35,065 nt of DNA from Deltaproteobacteria bacterium (GTDB lineage Bacteria; Desulfobacterota; Desulfuromonadia; Desulfuromonadales; Geopsychrobacteraceae). The notes under the pieces are model-generated. The model made no database searches, was not told the DNA's origin, and was given only the letters and a program-made list of their open reading frames with translations. The first letter of the stretch is position 1; the number at the start of each line of letters is the position of its first letter. The position numbers and the translations under genes were made by a program. This document shows, piece after piece, positions 1-9,200 of this stretch. The stretch is from NCBI GenBank assembly GCA_024280335.1, contig JAJRQI010000059.1:1-35065 (forward strand), read 5' to 3'.

Positions 1-417
1 TCAAGGTTCGCCAAGATGTGAGACAAACGCCGGAACAAACACGGGGGGAGACGTGCGCGAAAAAACAGCTGGTGTTTTCAACCTATTGATTTATAAAAGA
101 TAAATATTTTTCTTGACGGGGGCAATATAGAATGTCCCCTTTGCCGTCCCCCCAAGCTGTACCGACAAACTCACCGCCGTCTACCAGAACCCAGGGTCAC
201 ATCTCAACCTTCAACTATTAATCAACAATCATTACCAAGTTGAAAACTGACGTTTAGGCGATTGATGAATAAGTCTGTACGGGTAAAAAGACGCCTTCCC
301 CCTGCCCCCGCCCACAAACTTGTCCGCTCGAACAAATTTCTTGACTTTAAAGCGATGAATGCATAAAAATTCCCGTACGGACAAAATCATGACACACCTT
401 TTATCGCGGAAATCTAC
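1..417. other. Non-coding leader region upstream of hipB
   Basis: No gene is supported in this stretch. It is AT-rich around 80-135 and has a G-run/C-run pairing near 116-160 that looks like a degenerate palindromic repeat, but I cannot assign it to a family. The rest is the upstream region of hipB, including two inverted sites and a candidate promoter that are listed separately. Short open frames on both strands here lack ribosome binding sites and resemble nothing known. Confidence 0.5.
273..382. promoter_or_regulatory. Candidate hipB promoter with two inverted operator-like sites
   Basis: GTCTGTACGGG at 273-283 and CCCGTACGGAC at 372-382 are inverted copies matching at 10 of 11 positions, and the second contains the palindrome CCGTACGG. 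Between them sits a -35-like TTGACT at 341-346 with an AT-rich -10-like CATAAAAAT at 362-370. HipB-type antitoxins bind paired inverted operators around their own promoter, so the layout fits autorepression. Both the promoter and the operator role are inferences. Confidence 0.35.
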
Positions 418-693
418 ATGGCGACAAAAAAAAATAACGAAAATAGCACAGGGAATTACGGGCAGGTCACCACGGTTGCTGAAATTGGTCAGATGCTGCG
501 GCACAAGCGCAAACAACTTGACGTGTTGCAGGAAGATGCCGCCGGGCTCTCCGGGGTGGGGACCAAATTTCTTTCCCAGCTTGAGAACGGCAAGGAAACT
601 GCCCAAATCGGCCGGGTGCTGCAGGTGCTTAAATCAATGGGACTTGAGGTTTACATCTATCCCCGTTCAAGCAGTCCGTTCAAGGACCGTTAA
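418..693 (+). CDS. hipB: HipB-like antitoxin / XRE-family transcriptional regulator
   Basis: This 91-residue protein has a compact XRE helix-turn-helix at roughly residues 17-72: IGQMLRHKRKQ, then a turn and recognition helix through GVGTKFLSQLENGKETAQI. The segment KFLSQLENGK followed by a C-terminal LEVYIYP strand is characteristic of HipB antitoxins, where the strand contributes to the dimer. HipB neutralises the HipA serine kinase and represses the hipBA promoter. The start follows a short AT-rich leader without a strong Shine-Dalgarno sequence. The stop codon directly abuts the ATG of the hipA fragment, so the two genes were translationally coupled. Because the neighbouring toxin has lost its kinase domain, this antitoxin probably now acts only as a DNA-binding protein. 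Confidence 0.85.
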   Translation: MATKKNNENSTGNYGQVTTVAEIGQMLRHKRKQLDVLQEDAAGLSGVGTKFLSQLENGKETAQIGRVLQVLKSMGLEVYIYPRSSSPFKDR

Positions 694-1170
694 ATGGGTC
701 TTCTCGATGTCTACCTGAATCAACAGTTGGTGGGGCAACTGGTACACGATAAAAGGGCGCAGTCGTTCAGTTATGGGCCTGAGTATCTGAAATCCACGAC
801 ACCATTGCCCTTGTCGCGCCATTTGCCGCTGGACAGCACTGGAGAAAACCCGGTATTTACCGATGCGGCAGCGCGGGCGTTCTTTGAAAACCTGCTCCCC
901 GAAGGGGATGTGCGGGCTCAGTTAGTCCGCCGGTTGGGGATTTCAAAGGAGAATATTTTTGCTCTGTTAAATGAACTTGGCGGCGATTGCGCCGGTGCGG
1001 TACTTCTTCTGCCGGTCGGGAAAAACCCGGATGGCGCAGGAAACTATCGGCCGATCAGTGAAGCAGAGTTGGCTGTCGAACTGGTGAATCTGCCGACCCA
1101 TCCCTTTCTGGCTGATGACAAAGGTGTCCGGCTGTCGCTGGCCGGGGCGCAGCGTTTCACCGTATTGTAG
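694..1170 (+). pseudogene. hipA: Truncated HipA toxin (N-terminal domain only)
   Basis: The 158 codons match the N-terminal part of HipA. They include the N-subdomain opening (GLLDVYLNQQLVGQLVHD), the FFENLLPEG segment, the LGGDCAGAVLLLP segment, and the loop VRLSLAGAQ, whose serine corresponds to the autophosphorylated Ser150 of E. coli HipA. The frame then stops within a few codons (RFTVL, stop). A full HipA is over 400 residues, and the catalytic lobe with its Asp residues and magnesium-binding motif is absent from the following 100 bp, where lipB lies on the other strand. The remnant should have no kinase activity. It is longer than HipS of the tripartite HipBST systems and no separate HipT kinase follows, so a 3' deletion is the simplest reading. 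Confidence 0.8.
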
Positions 1171-1269
1171 GTCAGAGCCAAACCAAGACCGATTGAAAGT
1201 GGAACGCAATGGGGAGGGAGGGGGCGGACTGGGGATATACTGCTGTCAAAGTCTTGTAATTGCGCGTAG

Positions 1270-1944
1270 CTAAACCGGGGAGACCGATCCCTCTGCCAGT
1301 TCAGCCACTAGCTGATTCGCAAGGGTTGTGCTGACTGCGGTCATCGCTATGGCCCCGGCCAGATCTTTGAGCTGCGTCATCCGCAGGCTCTTGTAGCCGC
1401 AAGGGTTGATCCGCGTGAAAGGTTCCAGGTCCATGTCGACATTCAAGGCCAAACCGTGAAAGCTGCAGCCCCGGCTCACCCGCAGACCCAACGAGGCAAT
1501 TTTGGCCCCGGCCACATAGACCCCCGGAGCTTTGGCCTGGACATGTGCTTCGACCCCGTAGTCGGCTAGGGTTTCGATAATTGCCGTTTCAATTTTCGTC
1601 ACCAGGGGGCGGATGCCCAGATTACGTCGTTTCAGATCGATCAGCAGGTAGCCGACCAACTGGCCGGGGCCATGGTAGGTCACCTGTCCACCCCGATCGA
1701 CCGGCAGCACGGGAATCTCGCCGGGCGACAGGATATGCTCGGCTTTCCCCGCCCGCCCCTGGGTAAATACCCGCAGGTGCTCCAGCAGCCAGAGCTCATC
1801 CGGCGTATCTGCGTCACGCGACCGGGTAAAATCCTGCATCCGCTGCCAGACCGGCGCGTAGGGTTGCAGGCCCAGCTGCCGAATGATCAGCGACTTGTTC
1901 AGCGCGTGCGCAGCACCGATTCTATCTGTTGAAGGGGATGTCAC
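1270..1944 (-). CDS. lipB: Lipoyl(octanoyl) transferase LipB
   Basis: LipB transfers the octanoyl group from acyl carrier protein to lipoyl domains of 2-oxoacid dehydrogenases and the glycine cleavage H protein, the first step of de novo lipoate synthesis in the cytoplasm. The 224-residue length is normal. [12 protein letters not shown] (about 84-95) is the family signature. Lys148 in the AGAKIASLG segment and Cys182 in INPCGYKSL are the expected Lys/Cys catalytic pair. [12 protein letters not shown] supplies the conserved His and Asn. The start is a GTG at 1942-1944 with a poor ribosome binding site; there is no in-frame ATG near the N-terminus, so the exact start is uncertain. No lipA is in the window. 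The gene is convergent with the hipBA remnant. Confidence 0.93.
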   Translation of the reverse strand: MTSPSTDRIGAAHALNKSLIIRQLGLQPYAPVWQRMQDFTRSRDADTPDELWLLEHLRVFTQGRAGKAEHILSPGEIPVLPVDRGGQVTYHGPGQLVGYLLIDLKRRNLGIRPLVTKIETAIIETLADYGVEAHVQAKAPGVYVAGAKIASLGLRVSRGCSFHGLALNVDMDLEPFTRINPCGYKSLRMTQLKDLAGAIAMTAVSTTLANQLVAELAEGSVSPV

Positions 1945-2059
1945 AAAAACACCATCTAAATAACCAAAAAAGCGGAGTAAGTTACGAAAAAATAGTCGCC
2001 GACTGCTTATTTCCTGTATAACACGGGAACGTCGCCAAGGGTAGTATTGCGAAGGGACG

Positions 2060-2227
2060 TCCTGTGCCCGGTTCCGACCGGGTCGGAATTATTGCTGATA
2101 TCGCCAACCTGATGTCCCGGCAGGCGGTCAATAGTTGAAACAGGCGCGCAGCAAACGCCAGGCCGCCGGGTTGCGGGGCATCTCTCACACCACTCTGCTC
2201 AACAAGCTGAAGAAGCATAACCCGTAG
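2060..2227 (+). pseudogene. Fossil of a TyrR-type sigma-54 regulator (ACT fragment plus Fis HTH fragment)
   Basis: In one frame, 2076-2135 reads [20 protein letters not shown] then stop, which resembles the opening helix of an ACT ligand-binding domain (D-R-x-G-I-x-x-D-I). In the next frame, 2135-2224 contains SKRQAAGLRGISHTTLLNKL followed by KKHNP and stop, a Fis-type helix-turn-helix as found at the C-terminus of TyrR/PhhR-like activators. The PAS and AAA+ modules that normally separate them (several hundred residues) are missing. TyrR-like regulators control aromatic or other amino-acid catabolism, which fits the alanine/serine genes downstream. No intact reading frame remains. The HTH match is clear to my eye; the ACT match is weaker. 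Confidence 0.55.
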
Positions 2228-2335
2228 ATGGAACGAAATCAAACCAGTGGAAACGTATCATTCCATTGGTTCTTCCCTTTAAGTTTCATCCGGTTAGGCA
2301 ACAGTTCGGTTGATAATGGCAAGATTTCGTTCCAT
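2228..2335. repeat. 108-bp inverted-repeat element with internal hairpin
   Basis: ATGGAACGAAATC at 2228-2240 is repeated exactly in inverted orientation at 2323-2335. Just inside the left arm lies a hairpin with an 11-bp stem (AACCAGTGGAA at 2242-2252, TTCCATTGGTT at 2261-2271, one G-T pair) and an 8-nt loop. The element begins at the base after the stop codon of the regulator fossil. It may be a small palindromic or MITE-like insertion. No coding capacity is evident. Confidence 0.45.
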
Positions 2336-2603
2336 TCTCGACAATGTCCCTTCTCCCACGCATGGCTCGCAGTCGCTCAAAGACTCCCATGGCGAAGAAA
2401 AGTAAAATAAATATCCGCCCCCAGCCACCTGGCAAAAAACCGAGTTACCTAGAGCACATAACGCCGTTTTCTCTTCCTCCCGGACCGGTGAAACTTGCCA
2501 CCGGATCTCTCCACCCCCTTTCCTTGTTGGCAAGTTCCTTGCTCTTTCCAGACGACAGCAAAACACTGTTATCAATTTGACGGTCTGCAACCTGAAGCAA
2601 CTA
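2336..2603. other. Non-coding stretch between two inverted-repeat elements
   Basis: Open frames exist on both strands here (for example a 98-codon frame on the minus strand), but they show no recognisable family, no convincing ribosome binding site and no typical codon usage. Given the decayed genes on both sides, this is probably degraded sequence. Confidence 0.4.
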
Positions 2604-2765
2604 CCTGGATCCGTGAGTAAGCGGTGGATAAAGAGTGCAAGTGCTTGGATTGAATAAGTGTTTCAAAAATTCTTAGCTTCACCCAAAGGTTAAGCGGTGA
2701 TTTGGGGGACGCTTAGGCAATTCAATGACTTGTGCTATTTGCCAGCGGGTACTCACGGATCCAGG
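2604..2765. repeat. 162-bp MITE-like element with 16-bp terminal inverted repeats
   Basis: CCTGGATCCGTGAGTA at 2604-2619 recurs exactly inverted as TACTCACGGATCCAGG at 2750-2765. The interior contains further complementary pieces: CAAGT and ATTGAAT on the left against ATTCAAT and ACTTG on the right, CCCAAA against TTTGGG, and TAAGCG against CGCTTA. The whole segment could therefore fold into one long imperfect hairpin. This is the structure of a miniature inverted-repeat transposable element, with no transposase frame inside. Flanks AACTA and AACCA are a near but imperfect target duplication. It sits 36 bp before the start of the alanine dehydrogenase remnant. Confidence 0.6.
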
Positions 2766-2800
2766 AACCATTCAATCCCGAGGAAAAGAGGAGCCAATCG

Positions 2801-3085
2801 ATGATCGTAGGAATTCTGAAAGAGATCAAAATCGAAAAGAACCGGGTCTGCATGACCCCGGCCGGCGTCGATGTTGCCATCGACCAAGGGGGCTGTTTTG
2901 AAACCTCGCAACCGACCACCCATACCGAACCGACCTACGTGGTTGACGGGGTGCTGCTCTATTGCGTCGCCAACATGCCGGGCGCCGGGCAGGTGGCCTC
3001 CCGCGGCGTGGCAGAAGCCTTCGGTCTTAAGCATGTGCCGGTCGAGACCCTGCTGACTACCGACAGCACACAACTGAGCGCTTAA
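2801..3085 (+). pseudogene. ald: Alanine dehydrogenase remnant with two in-frame internal deletions
   Basis: The 94-codon frame splices together three separate parts of L-alanine dehydrogenase. The N-terminus [10 protein letters not shown] through RVCMTPAGV is followed directly by [13 protein letters not shown] and [10 protein letters not shown] through YCVANMPGA, which normally lie near residues 265-305. Then comes [17 protein letters not shown], which is normally close to the C-terminus. Ald is about 370 residues, so roughly 240 and 50 residues have been removed, including the Rossmann NAD-binding domain and the substrate-binding Lys and His. A good ribosome binding site (GAGGAAAAGAGGAG) is still present. 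The intact enzyme would oxidatively deaminate alanine to pyruvate, matching the alanine symporter 23 bp downstream. The product cannot be an active dehydrogenase. Confidence 0.85.
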
Positions 3086-3108
3086 GCGCCTGACAGGAGG
3101 AAAAACCC

Positions 3109-4482
3109 ATGGAAAGTTTCATTGCACTCATCAATCAGGTCGGCGGCTGGGTCTGGGGCCTGCCGCTGATCATCCTGCTGGTCGGCACCGGAGTCTATCT
3201 GACCGTTGCCCTGCGCGGCATCCAGTTCACCAAACTGGCCCATTCTCTCTATCTCGGCCTGGTCAAACGGAAAGAAGATGACGACGGCCCCGGTGATATC
3301 TCCCATTTTCAGGCGTTGATGACGGCCCTTTCGGCCACGGTGGGAACCGGCAACATTGCCGGAGTCGCCACCGCCATTGCCATCGGCGGTCCCGGCGCGC
3401 TGTTCTGGATGTGGGTCACCGGCCTGGTCGGGATGGCCACCAAGTACGGCGAGGCGGTGCTGGCGGTCAAGTACCGGGTCAAGGACGAAAATGGTGAGAT
3501 GTGCGGTGGGCCGATGTACTATATTGAGCATGGTCTCGGCTGGAAGTGGCTGGCGAGCCTGTTCGCCCTGTTCGCCGCCGTCGCCGCTTTCGGTATCGGC
3601 AATATGGTGCAGTCGAATTCCGTCGCCGCCGCGGTAGAAGCAACCTTCGATATTCCGGCCGCAGTCACCGGCATCGTTCTGGCGATCGCCACCGGTGCGG
3701 TCATTCTCGGTGGAATCAAGAGCATCGGGCGGGTAACCGGACTGCTGGTGCCGCTGATGATCATCTTTTATATGGCCGGCTCGATTGTGATCCTGCTGCT
3801 GCATATGGATCAGATCCCGGGTGCCTTTGCGCTGGTCTTCGAAAAAGCCTTCTCTCCCACCGCAGCTTCCGGCGGTTTTGCCGGCGCCGGCGTGATGCTG
3901 GCGATCCGCATGGGCGTGGCGCGGGGGATCTTTTCCAATGAATCGGGCCTGGGCAGTGCACCGATCGCTGCAGCTGCGGCCAAGACCAAACATCCGGTTA
4001 CCCAGGCACTGGTCTCCATGACCCAGACCTTCATCGATACCCTGATCGTCTGCACCATGACCGGCCTAGTGATCATCATCTCCGGGGTCTGGGACAGCGG
4101 CAAGAACGGCGCCGAGCTGACCACTGCCGCCTACTCCAACACGGCGCTCGGCCCCTTCGGCGGGTTGATCGTCACCCTAAGTCTGATCCTGTTCGCCTAC
4201 TCGACCATTATCGGCTGGAGCTACTATGGGGAAAAGGCGATGGAATATCTGTTCGGTGTGAAGTCGATCATGCCGTATCGGCTGGTCTTCATTCTGTTTG
4301 TCGCAGTCGGCGCTTTTCTCAAACTGGATCTGGTCTGGGCCCTGTCGGACTGCTTCAACGGCCTTATGGCCTTCCCCAACCTGATCGCCCTGCTGGCGCT
4401 GTCGCCGGTGATCATCAAGGAGACCCGGGATTATTTCAACCGCAAGGAAGGTCTTGACCGGATCAAGGTTGACAGCCACTAA
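3109..4482 (+). CDS. Alanine/glycine:cation symporter (AGCS family)
   Basis: This 457-residue polytopic inner-membrane protein belongs to the AGCS family (AlsT/DagA/YaaJ type), which imports alanine or glycine with Na+ or H+. Family hallmarks visible are [21 protein letters not shown] at the N-terminus, the [21 protein letters not shown] signature at about residues 66-87, [45 protein letters not shown], and the C-terminal [15 protein letters not shown]. About eleven hydrophobic segments are present. A strong ribosome binding site (CAGGAGG) precedes the ATG. It lies 23 bp after the alanine dehydrogenase remnant and was probably co-transcribed with it. A strong terminator follows its stop codon. 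Length and motifs indicate it is intact. Confidence 0.93.
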   Translation: MESFIALINQVGGWVWGLPLIILLVGTGVYLTVALRGIQFTKLAHSLYLGLVKRKEDDDGPGDISHFQALMTALSATVGTGNIAGVATAIAIGGPGALFWMWVTGLVGMATKYGEAVLAVKYRVKDENGEMCGGPMYYIEHGLGWKWLASLFALFAAVAAFGIGNMVQSNSVAAAVEATFDIPAAVTGIVLAIATGAVILGGIKSIGRVTGLLVPLMIIFYMAGSIVILLLHMDQIPGAFALVFEKAFSPTAASGGFAGAGVMLAIRMGVARGIFSNESGLGSAPIAAAAAKTKHPVTQALVSMTQTFIDTLIVCTMTGLVIIISGVWDSGKNGAELTTAAYSNTALGPFGGLIVTLSLILFAYSTIIGWSYYGEKAMEYLFGVKSIMPYRLVFILFVAVGAFLKLDLVWALSDCFNGLMAFPNLIALLALSPVIIKETRDYFNRKEGLDRIKVDSH

Positions 4483-4483
4483 C

Positions 4484-4519
4484 AACCGCCGGCGGACTGT
4501 CTCACCGCCGGGCGGTTTT
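4484..4519 (+). terminator. Rho-independent terminator after the AGCS symporter
   Basis: AACCGCCGGCGG at 4484-4495 pairs with CCGCCGGGCGGTT at 4505-4517 across a 9-nt loop, with one bulged G, and runs into TTTT. It begins two bases after the symporter stop codon, so the symporter transcript probably ends here. Confidence 0.75.
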
Positions 4520-4521
4520 GC

Positions 4522-4558
4522 GCAGCCCGGAGCGGCCCTCTCTCCCGCTCCGGGCTGC
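4522..4558. other. Perfect 14-bp GC-rich hairpin between symporter and dsdA
   Basis: GCAGCCCGGAGCGG at 4522-4535 is exactly complementary to CCGCTCCGGGCTGC at 4545-4558, with a 9-nt pyrimidine loop. No T-run follows, so it is not a classical terminator for the plus strand. It may be a second roadblock, an mRNA-stabilising structure, or a REP-like palindrome. Confidence 0.6.
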
Positions 4559-4627
4559 AATAACCTTGCAGGGAACTGTAAAGAAAGCCTTGAAACGCGG
4601 CAGCCTTTGCCGCGCTGGAGACGGCTT

Positions 4628-6061
4628 ATGCCATCAACCTTGGAAACCTTGCGTAAAAAACACCCGCTGCTGCAAGAACTCTGTTCCTACACCCCATTGC
4701 TCTGGGCTAATCCTGCCTACCAGCCCAGTGCTCCTGCGGCGGGCCAAGGCCTCAGCGCAACAGACATCCAGGATGCAGCGCAGCGACTGACCCGCTTCGC
4801 ACCGCTGATACAAGAGTTGTTTCCTGAGACGCAACCGGCCGGTGGGTTGATTGAATCACCGCTTTTACCTATCCCTGACATGCAGGCCGCTTTGCTGGGC
4901 AATGCGAAGACAACCGGCAGGTTGTGGCTCAAAGGGGACCACCTGTTGCCGATCGCCGGTTCGATCAAGGCTCGGGGAGGGATCTATGAGGTGCTTAAGC
5001 ACGCCGAAAGCTTGAGCTTCGAGCATGGCCTGCTCAAACCTGACGATGATTACCGCCGCTTGTCGGACCCGAGGAGCAAGAATTTTTTTCGTCGCTATGC
5101 GATTGCCGTCGGCTCGACGGGCAATCTCGGCCTGAGCATCGGCATTATCGGCGCGGCACTCGGCTTCAAAGTCAGCGTCCATATGTCTGCCGAGGCCAGA
5201 ACCTGGAAGAAAGAGCTGCTCAAGAGCAAAGGCGTGGCGGTTATCGAGCACCGGTCCGATTACGGCCGGGCGGTTGCCGAAGGTCGCGCCATGGCTCTGG
5301 CTGACCCGCAGTGCCATTTTATCGACGATGAAAAATCGAAAGATCTTTTTCTGGGCTATGCCGTCGCCGCATTGCGTCTGAAAACCCAGCTGGCGACCGG
5401 CGGGGTAAAGGTGAACCGGGAGCATCCGCTGTTTGTTTATCTTCCCTGCGGTGTCGGTGGCGGACCCGGTGGTGTGGCCTTCGGGCTTAAATCTGTCTTC
5501 GGCCCCCATGTCCATCCGTTTTTTGCCGAACCGACCCATTCCCCGTCGATGCTGCTCGGGATGCTGACCGGCAGGCACGAGCAGATTGCGGTGCAGGATC
5601 TCGGGCTGGACAATCTGACTGCAGCTGACGGCCTCGCGGTCGGACGGCCTTCCGGATTTGTCGGCAGACTGGTCGAACCGCTGCTGGCAGGGATTGCTAC
5701 CGTTGAGGATCGGGAATTATTTCAGCTGCTGGCACTGCTGAGAGATTGTGAAGGGATTTCGCTTGAGCCTTCGGCCCTGGCCGGGATGCCGGTGCCTCAT
5801 CGGCTGCTGGAATCACCGGCCGGGAAGGGGTTTCTGGACAACTACGATCTGCAAAAAAACCTGTCCGGCGCCAACCATATCGTCTGGGCGACCGGCGGCA
5901 GCATGGTCCCGCAGCAGGAAATGGCAAGGGACTACGAACAGGGAAAAATCATGCTGAGCGGTTCAGTAACTTCTCCCCCCCTCTGCATAGCACACTGCCC
6001 GGCATTCTTGCCGTCACGCCTTAGACAACGCAGCACTTCCCCGAGATCCTTAAGCAGTTAG
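4628..6061 (+). CDS. dsdA: D-serine ammonia-lyase (D-serine dehydratase)
   Basis: DsdA is a PLP enzyme that converts D-serine to pyruvate and ammonia. The N-terminal [21 protein letters not shown], and [20 protein letters not shown] (Schiff-base lysine about residue 114) are family signatures. [17 protein letters not shown] and [17 protein letters not shown] are the phosphate-binding and glycine-rich loops. [12 protein letters not shown] closes the core. I chose the ATG at 4628 because GGAG lies a few bases upstream and homologues begin with this sequence; the open frame extends further back only by chance. At 477 residues it is about 35 longer than typical. The last segment after YEQGKIML is rich in Ser, Pro and Arg and looks like frame-shifted or read-through sequence. 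The catalytic core seems intact. The pyruvate product links it to the alanine genes. Confidence 0.9.
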   Translation: MPSTLETLRKKHPLLQELCSYTPLLWANPAYQPSAPAAGQGLSATDIQDAAQRLTRFAPLIQELFPETQPAGGLIESPLLPIPDMQAALLGNAKTTGRLWLKGDHLLPIAGSIKARGGIYEVLKHAESLSFEHGLLKPDDDYRRLSDPRSKNFFRRYAIAVGSTGNLGLSIGIIGAALGFKVSVHMSAEARTWKKELLKSKGVAVIEHRSDYGRAVAEGRAMALADPQCHFIDDEKSKDLFLGYAVAALRLKTQLATGGVKVNREHPLFVYLPCGVGGGPGGVAFGLKSVFGPHVHPFFAEPTHSPSMLLGMLTGRHEQIAVQDLGLDNLTAADGLAVGRPSGFVGRLVEPLLAGIATVEDRELFQLLALLRDCEGISLEPSALAGMPVPHRLLESPAGKGFLDNYDLQKNLSGANHIVWATGGSMVPQQEMARDYEQGKIMLSGSVTSPPLCIAHCPAFLPSRLRQRSTSPRSLSS

Positions 6062-6200
6062 CTAGAGGCAAATCATAGGCCGGACAGTTTCCGTGTTACA
6101 GATAAAAAGGCCTGAGATACAATTGTGGTTAGCCTGTAAAAGTGTTTGTATGGGATCTCGTGACATGTTGAAACCAGATCCAAGAGGGACGCAGCAGAGA

Positions 6201-9200
6201 ATGATGCCACGCCGCCATACCAGCCATTTGTTGTTTATTGTCCTGCTTTTGCTCTGTTTAACCGGTTGCGTCAAGGATAAACATCCGCTGGCTATCAATG
6301 GCGTATTTGATTTATCCCACTGGGATTTTGATAAGGACGGGAGCGTAAGGCTAGACGGGCAGTGGGAATTTTACTGGAACAAGCTGCTCTCCCCGACAGA
6401 TTTTCGCAGCAACGAACCGCTTGAGAGAACCGGTTATATTGACCTTCCCATGGCGTGGGCCGACTTCGAACCCGGGGGAGAGAAACTCCCCGACTACGGA
6501 TATGCAACCTATCGTTTGCTGGTAAAAACAGATGGGGCTGCGGGAGTAAAAGCACTTCACATCAGCAAGATTCTCTCTGCTTACAAGCTCTGGATCGATG
6601 GTCGACTTGTTGCGTCAAGCGGCAGCGTAGGCAAAAACTCTGACACGGAAATACCGAAACTCTCGCTTGTCATCCCCCAGTTTGAAACCGACCGGGAGAC
6701 CCTGGAGATTGTTCTGCAGGTGTCTAATTACAACTATCGCAGCGGCGGGGTCCTGACCTCGATCAGTTTCGGTTCCGCTGAAAATATTCGCGAAAGCCAG
6801 AATAGGCATTGGGCCTTCACCCTTATTATCCTCAGCGGGCTGCTGACGATGGGCGGCTATCATTTCATCCTTTATCTGCTGCGCCGGAACGATTTGTCGC
6901 CGCTCTATCTGGGGCTCTACTGTCTCTGCTGGGCAGTCAATAACCTGTTCTCTTCACCTTCTGGATGGCTGATCGAATTCTTTTTGCCCGAGGTGTCGTG
7001 GACGGTTTTTTATCAGGTCGGCATCTCGGCCTATTACCTCTCATGTCCTGTTTTGATGATGTTTCTGTACTCCCTTTATCCCCGTGAGTGTTCCGTTTTC
7101 GCTCTGCGTTTTTATCAACTTTTGGGGCTGGGATTCTGTCTGTCGGCTTTTCTCCTGCCGATCAGGCTGGCGGTTGAGATGGTGCCAGTCTACCATCTGT
7201 TCTCCTTTGTTCTGATCCTGTATACAATCTATTTCCTGGTAAAGGCCGTCGGCAGAAAAAGGGATGACGCACTGGTTCTCCTGGCTGGATATCTGGTTCT
7301 GGCTCTGTCGGGAGGCAACGATATGCTTTATGACGGCCGTATCATCGATACGGCCTACCTGCTTCCTCTCGGGCTCTTTCTGTTTATTATCTTCCAGGCA
7401 TTTGCGCTTTCCATGCGCTCTTCCCGAGCATTTGTTGCGGTGGAAAACCTGTCGGCCGAACTCATCGAGAAAAATATCGAATTAACCCGAAAGGATGTTT
7501 TAAAAGACGAGTTTCTGGCCAACACCTCCCATGAATTGCGGACCCCGCTACACGGCATGATCGGCATTGCCGAGTCGCTGCTGAGCAGTACAGAAAGCCG
7601 GGGGAGTGCCAGTACGCGCAGCAGTCTTGAACTGATTATCGGCAGCGGTCAACGCCTGGCGAATCTGGTCAACGACATCCTCGATTTCTTACGCCTGAAG
7701 CATCAGGACTCTGTTCTGGATCGGCAGCCGCAGCAGTTACGCGCCCTGACCGACAGCGTATTGACCCTGACTGGCCGACTGGCGAAAGCAAAATCGTTGC
7801 AACTTGTCAACAGGGTCCCGCGCGATCTGCCTGCCGTCTATGGCGATCAGCACCGGTTGCAGCAAGTGCTCTATAATCTGATTGGAAATGCCATCAAATA
7901 TACCGAACAGGGGCACGTAGAAGTCAGCGCTCGCCAGCAGGGTAACGAGGTCCTGATTTGTGTCACGGATACCGGTGTCGGTATCGCCCCGGATCATCTC
8001 GAAACAATATTCAGGCCTTTCGAACAAGCTGGATCCTCGGCTGCTCGGCACTTTGATAGCAGTGGCCTGGGGTTGGGGATCAGCCGCCAGCTGGTCGAAT
8101 TGCACGGCGGCCGGCTCAGTGTCGAATCTGCCCTCGGTAAGGGCAGCCGGTTCAGCTTCACCTTACCCTGCGCCGAATCGGAGCAGGCAGAGGCAATAAA
8201 CAGTTTATCGCCTACCGAATCGACAAGTGACTGGCAGGCGCGATCGACTCAGGACGCAGCGCAGCAGTTGTCCCTTTCCCGAACAAAGGTCGCAGCGGGC
8301 AAAGGGTCCATCCATATTCTGGTGGTGGATGATGATCCGGTGAATTTACAGGTCGTTATCAACCACCTGACCACCGAAGAAATGCTGGTGACAACCGCTA
8401 CCAGCGGCGAAGAAGCATTACAGCGCCTGGAATCAGGCATGGGGTTTAATCTAGTCCTGCTGGATATCATGATGCCAGGGATGAACGGCTACGAAGTCTG
8501 TCAACACTTGCGTCAACGCTATAGTTCGGCTGAACTCCCGGTACTGATGCTGACCGCCAGGAACCAGCTGCAGGACCTCGTACAGGGGCTGGATTGCGGT
8601 GCCAATGATTTCCTGTCCAAGCCTTTTGCCAAAGAGGAGCTGCTGGCACGGGTACGGGCGCAACTTCAGATCCAGAATGCCCATACTATGCTAGTGGAAA
8701 ACCAGCGTCTTAAAGAAGAGCTCCGGCAGCGTCGGCAGACCGAGCGTGAGCTGCGGCGAGTCCAGCACCAGCTTGGGGCAATGCTGAACCTGGTTCCCGA
8801 GGCGATACTGGCCGTCAATGAAAACGAGGAGGTCAGTTTTTGTAACCGCGCCTTTGAAGCGTTGACGGGATATCATGTCAACGCCTTATTGGGACAACCT
8901 GCGGAGCTCTTGTTTCCCGGAGAGAGCAAGGAACAGCTCCTGCAATGGCTGGGGCAACTGAGCGAAAGTGGTGAACTTCAGTGCCGCGACCTGACGCTAG
9001 TCTATGCCGATCTCAAACAACACCGACACCGGCTGCAGTCCAAGCGTCTGGAGTTGGAGGAAGGGCCGTTGTTGATGTTGGTTGTGCTGCCCGCAGCCGA
9101 CCTCAATACGTCTGCGCAGATACCGGCTACCCTGTCGCTTATCGAATCGATAAACCATAATCGCAACCGCTTGCGGACGTTGGAAGAGACCCTGAACGGC

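Noticed and set aside
694-1170. hipS-like short toxin component of a HipBST system
   Set aside because: The fragment is longer than HipS, includes the serine loop of full HipA, and no HipT-like kinase follows.
2294-2590. 98-codon minus-strand frame between the two inverted-repeat elements
   Set aside because: It has no ribosome binding site and no family likeness, and it runs through the end of the 108-bp repeat, so it is treated as non-coding.
3082-3993. 303-codon minus-strand frame opposite the alanine symporter
   Set aside because: It lies wholly over a clear AGCS gene, is low-complexity His/Gln/Gly-rich and has no family resemblance.
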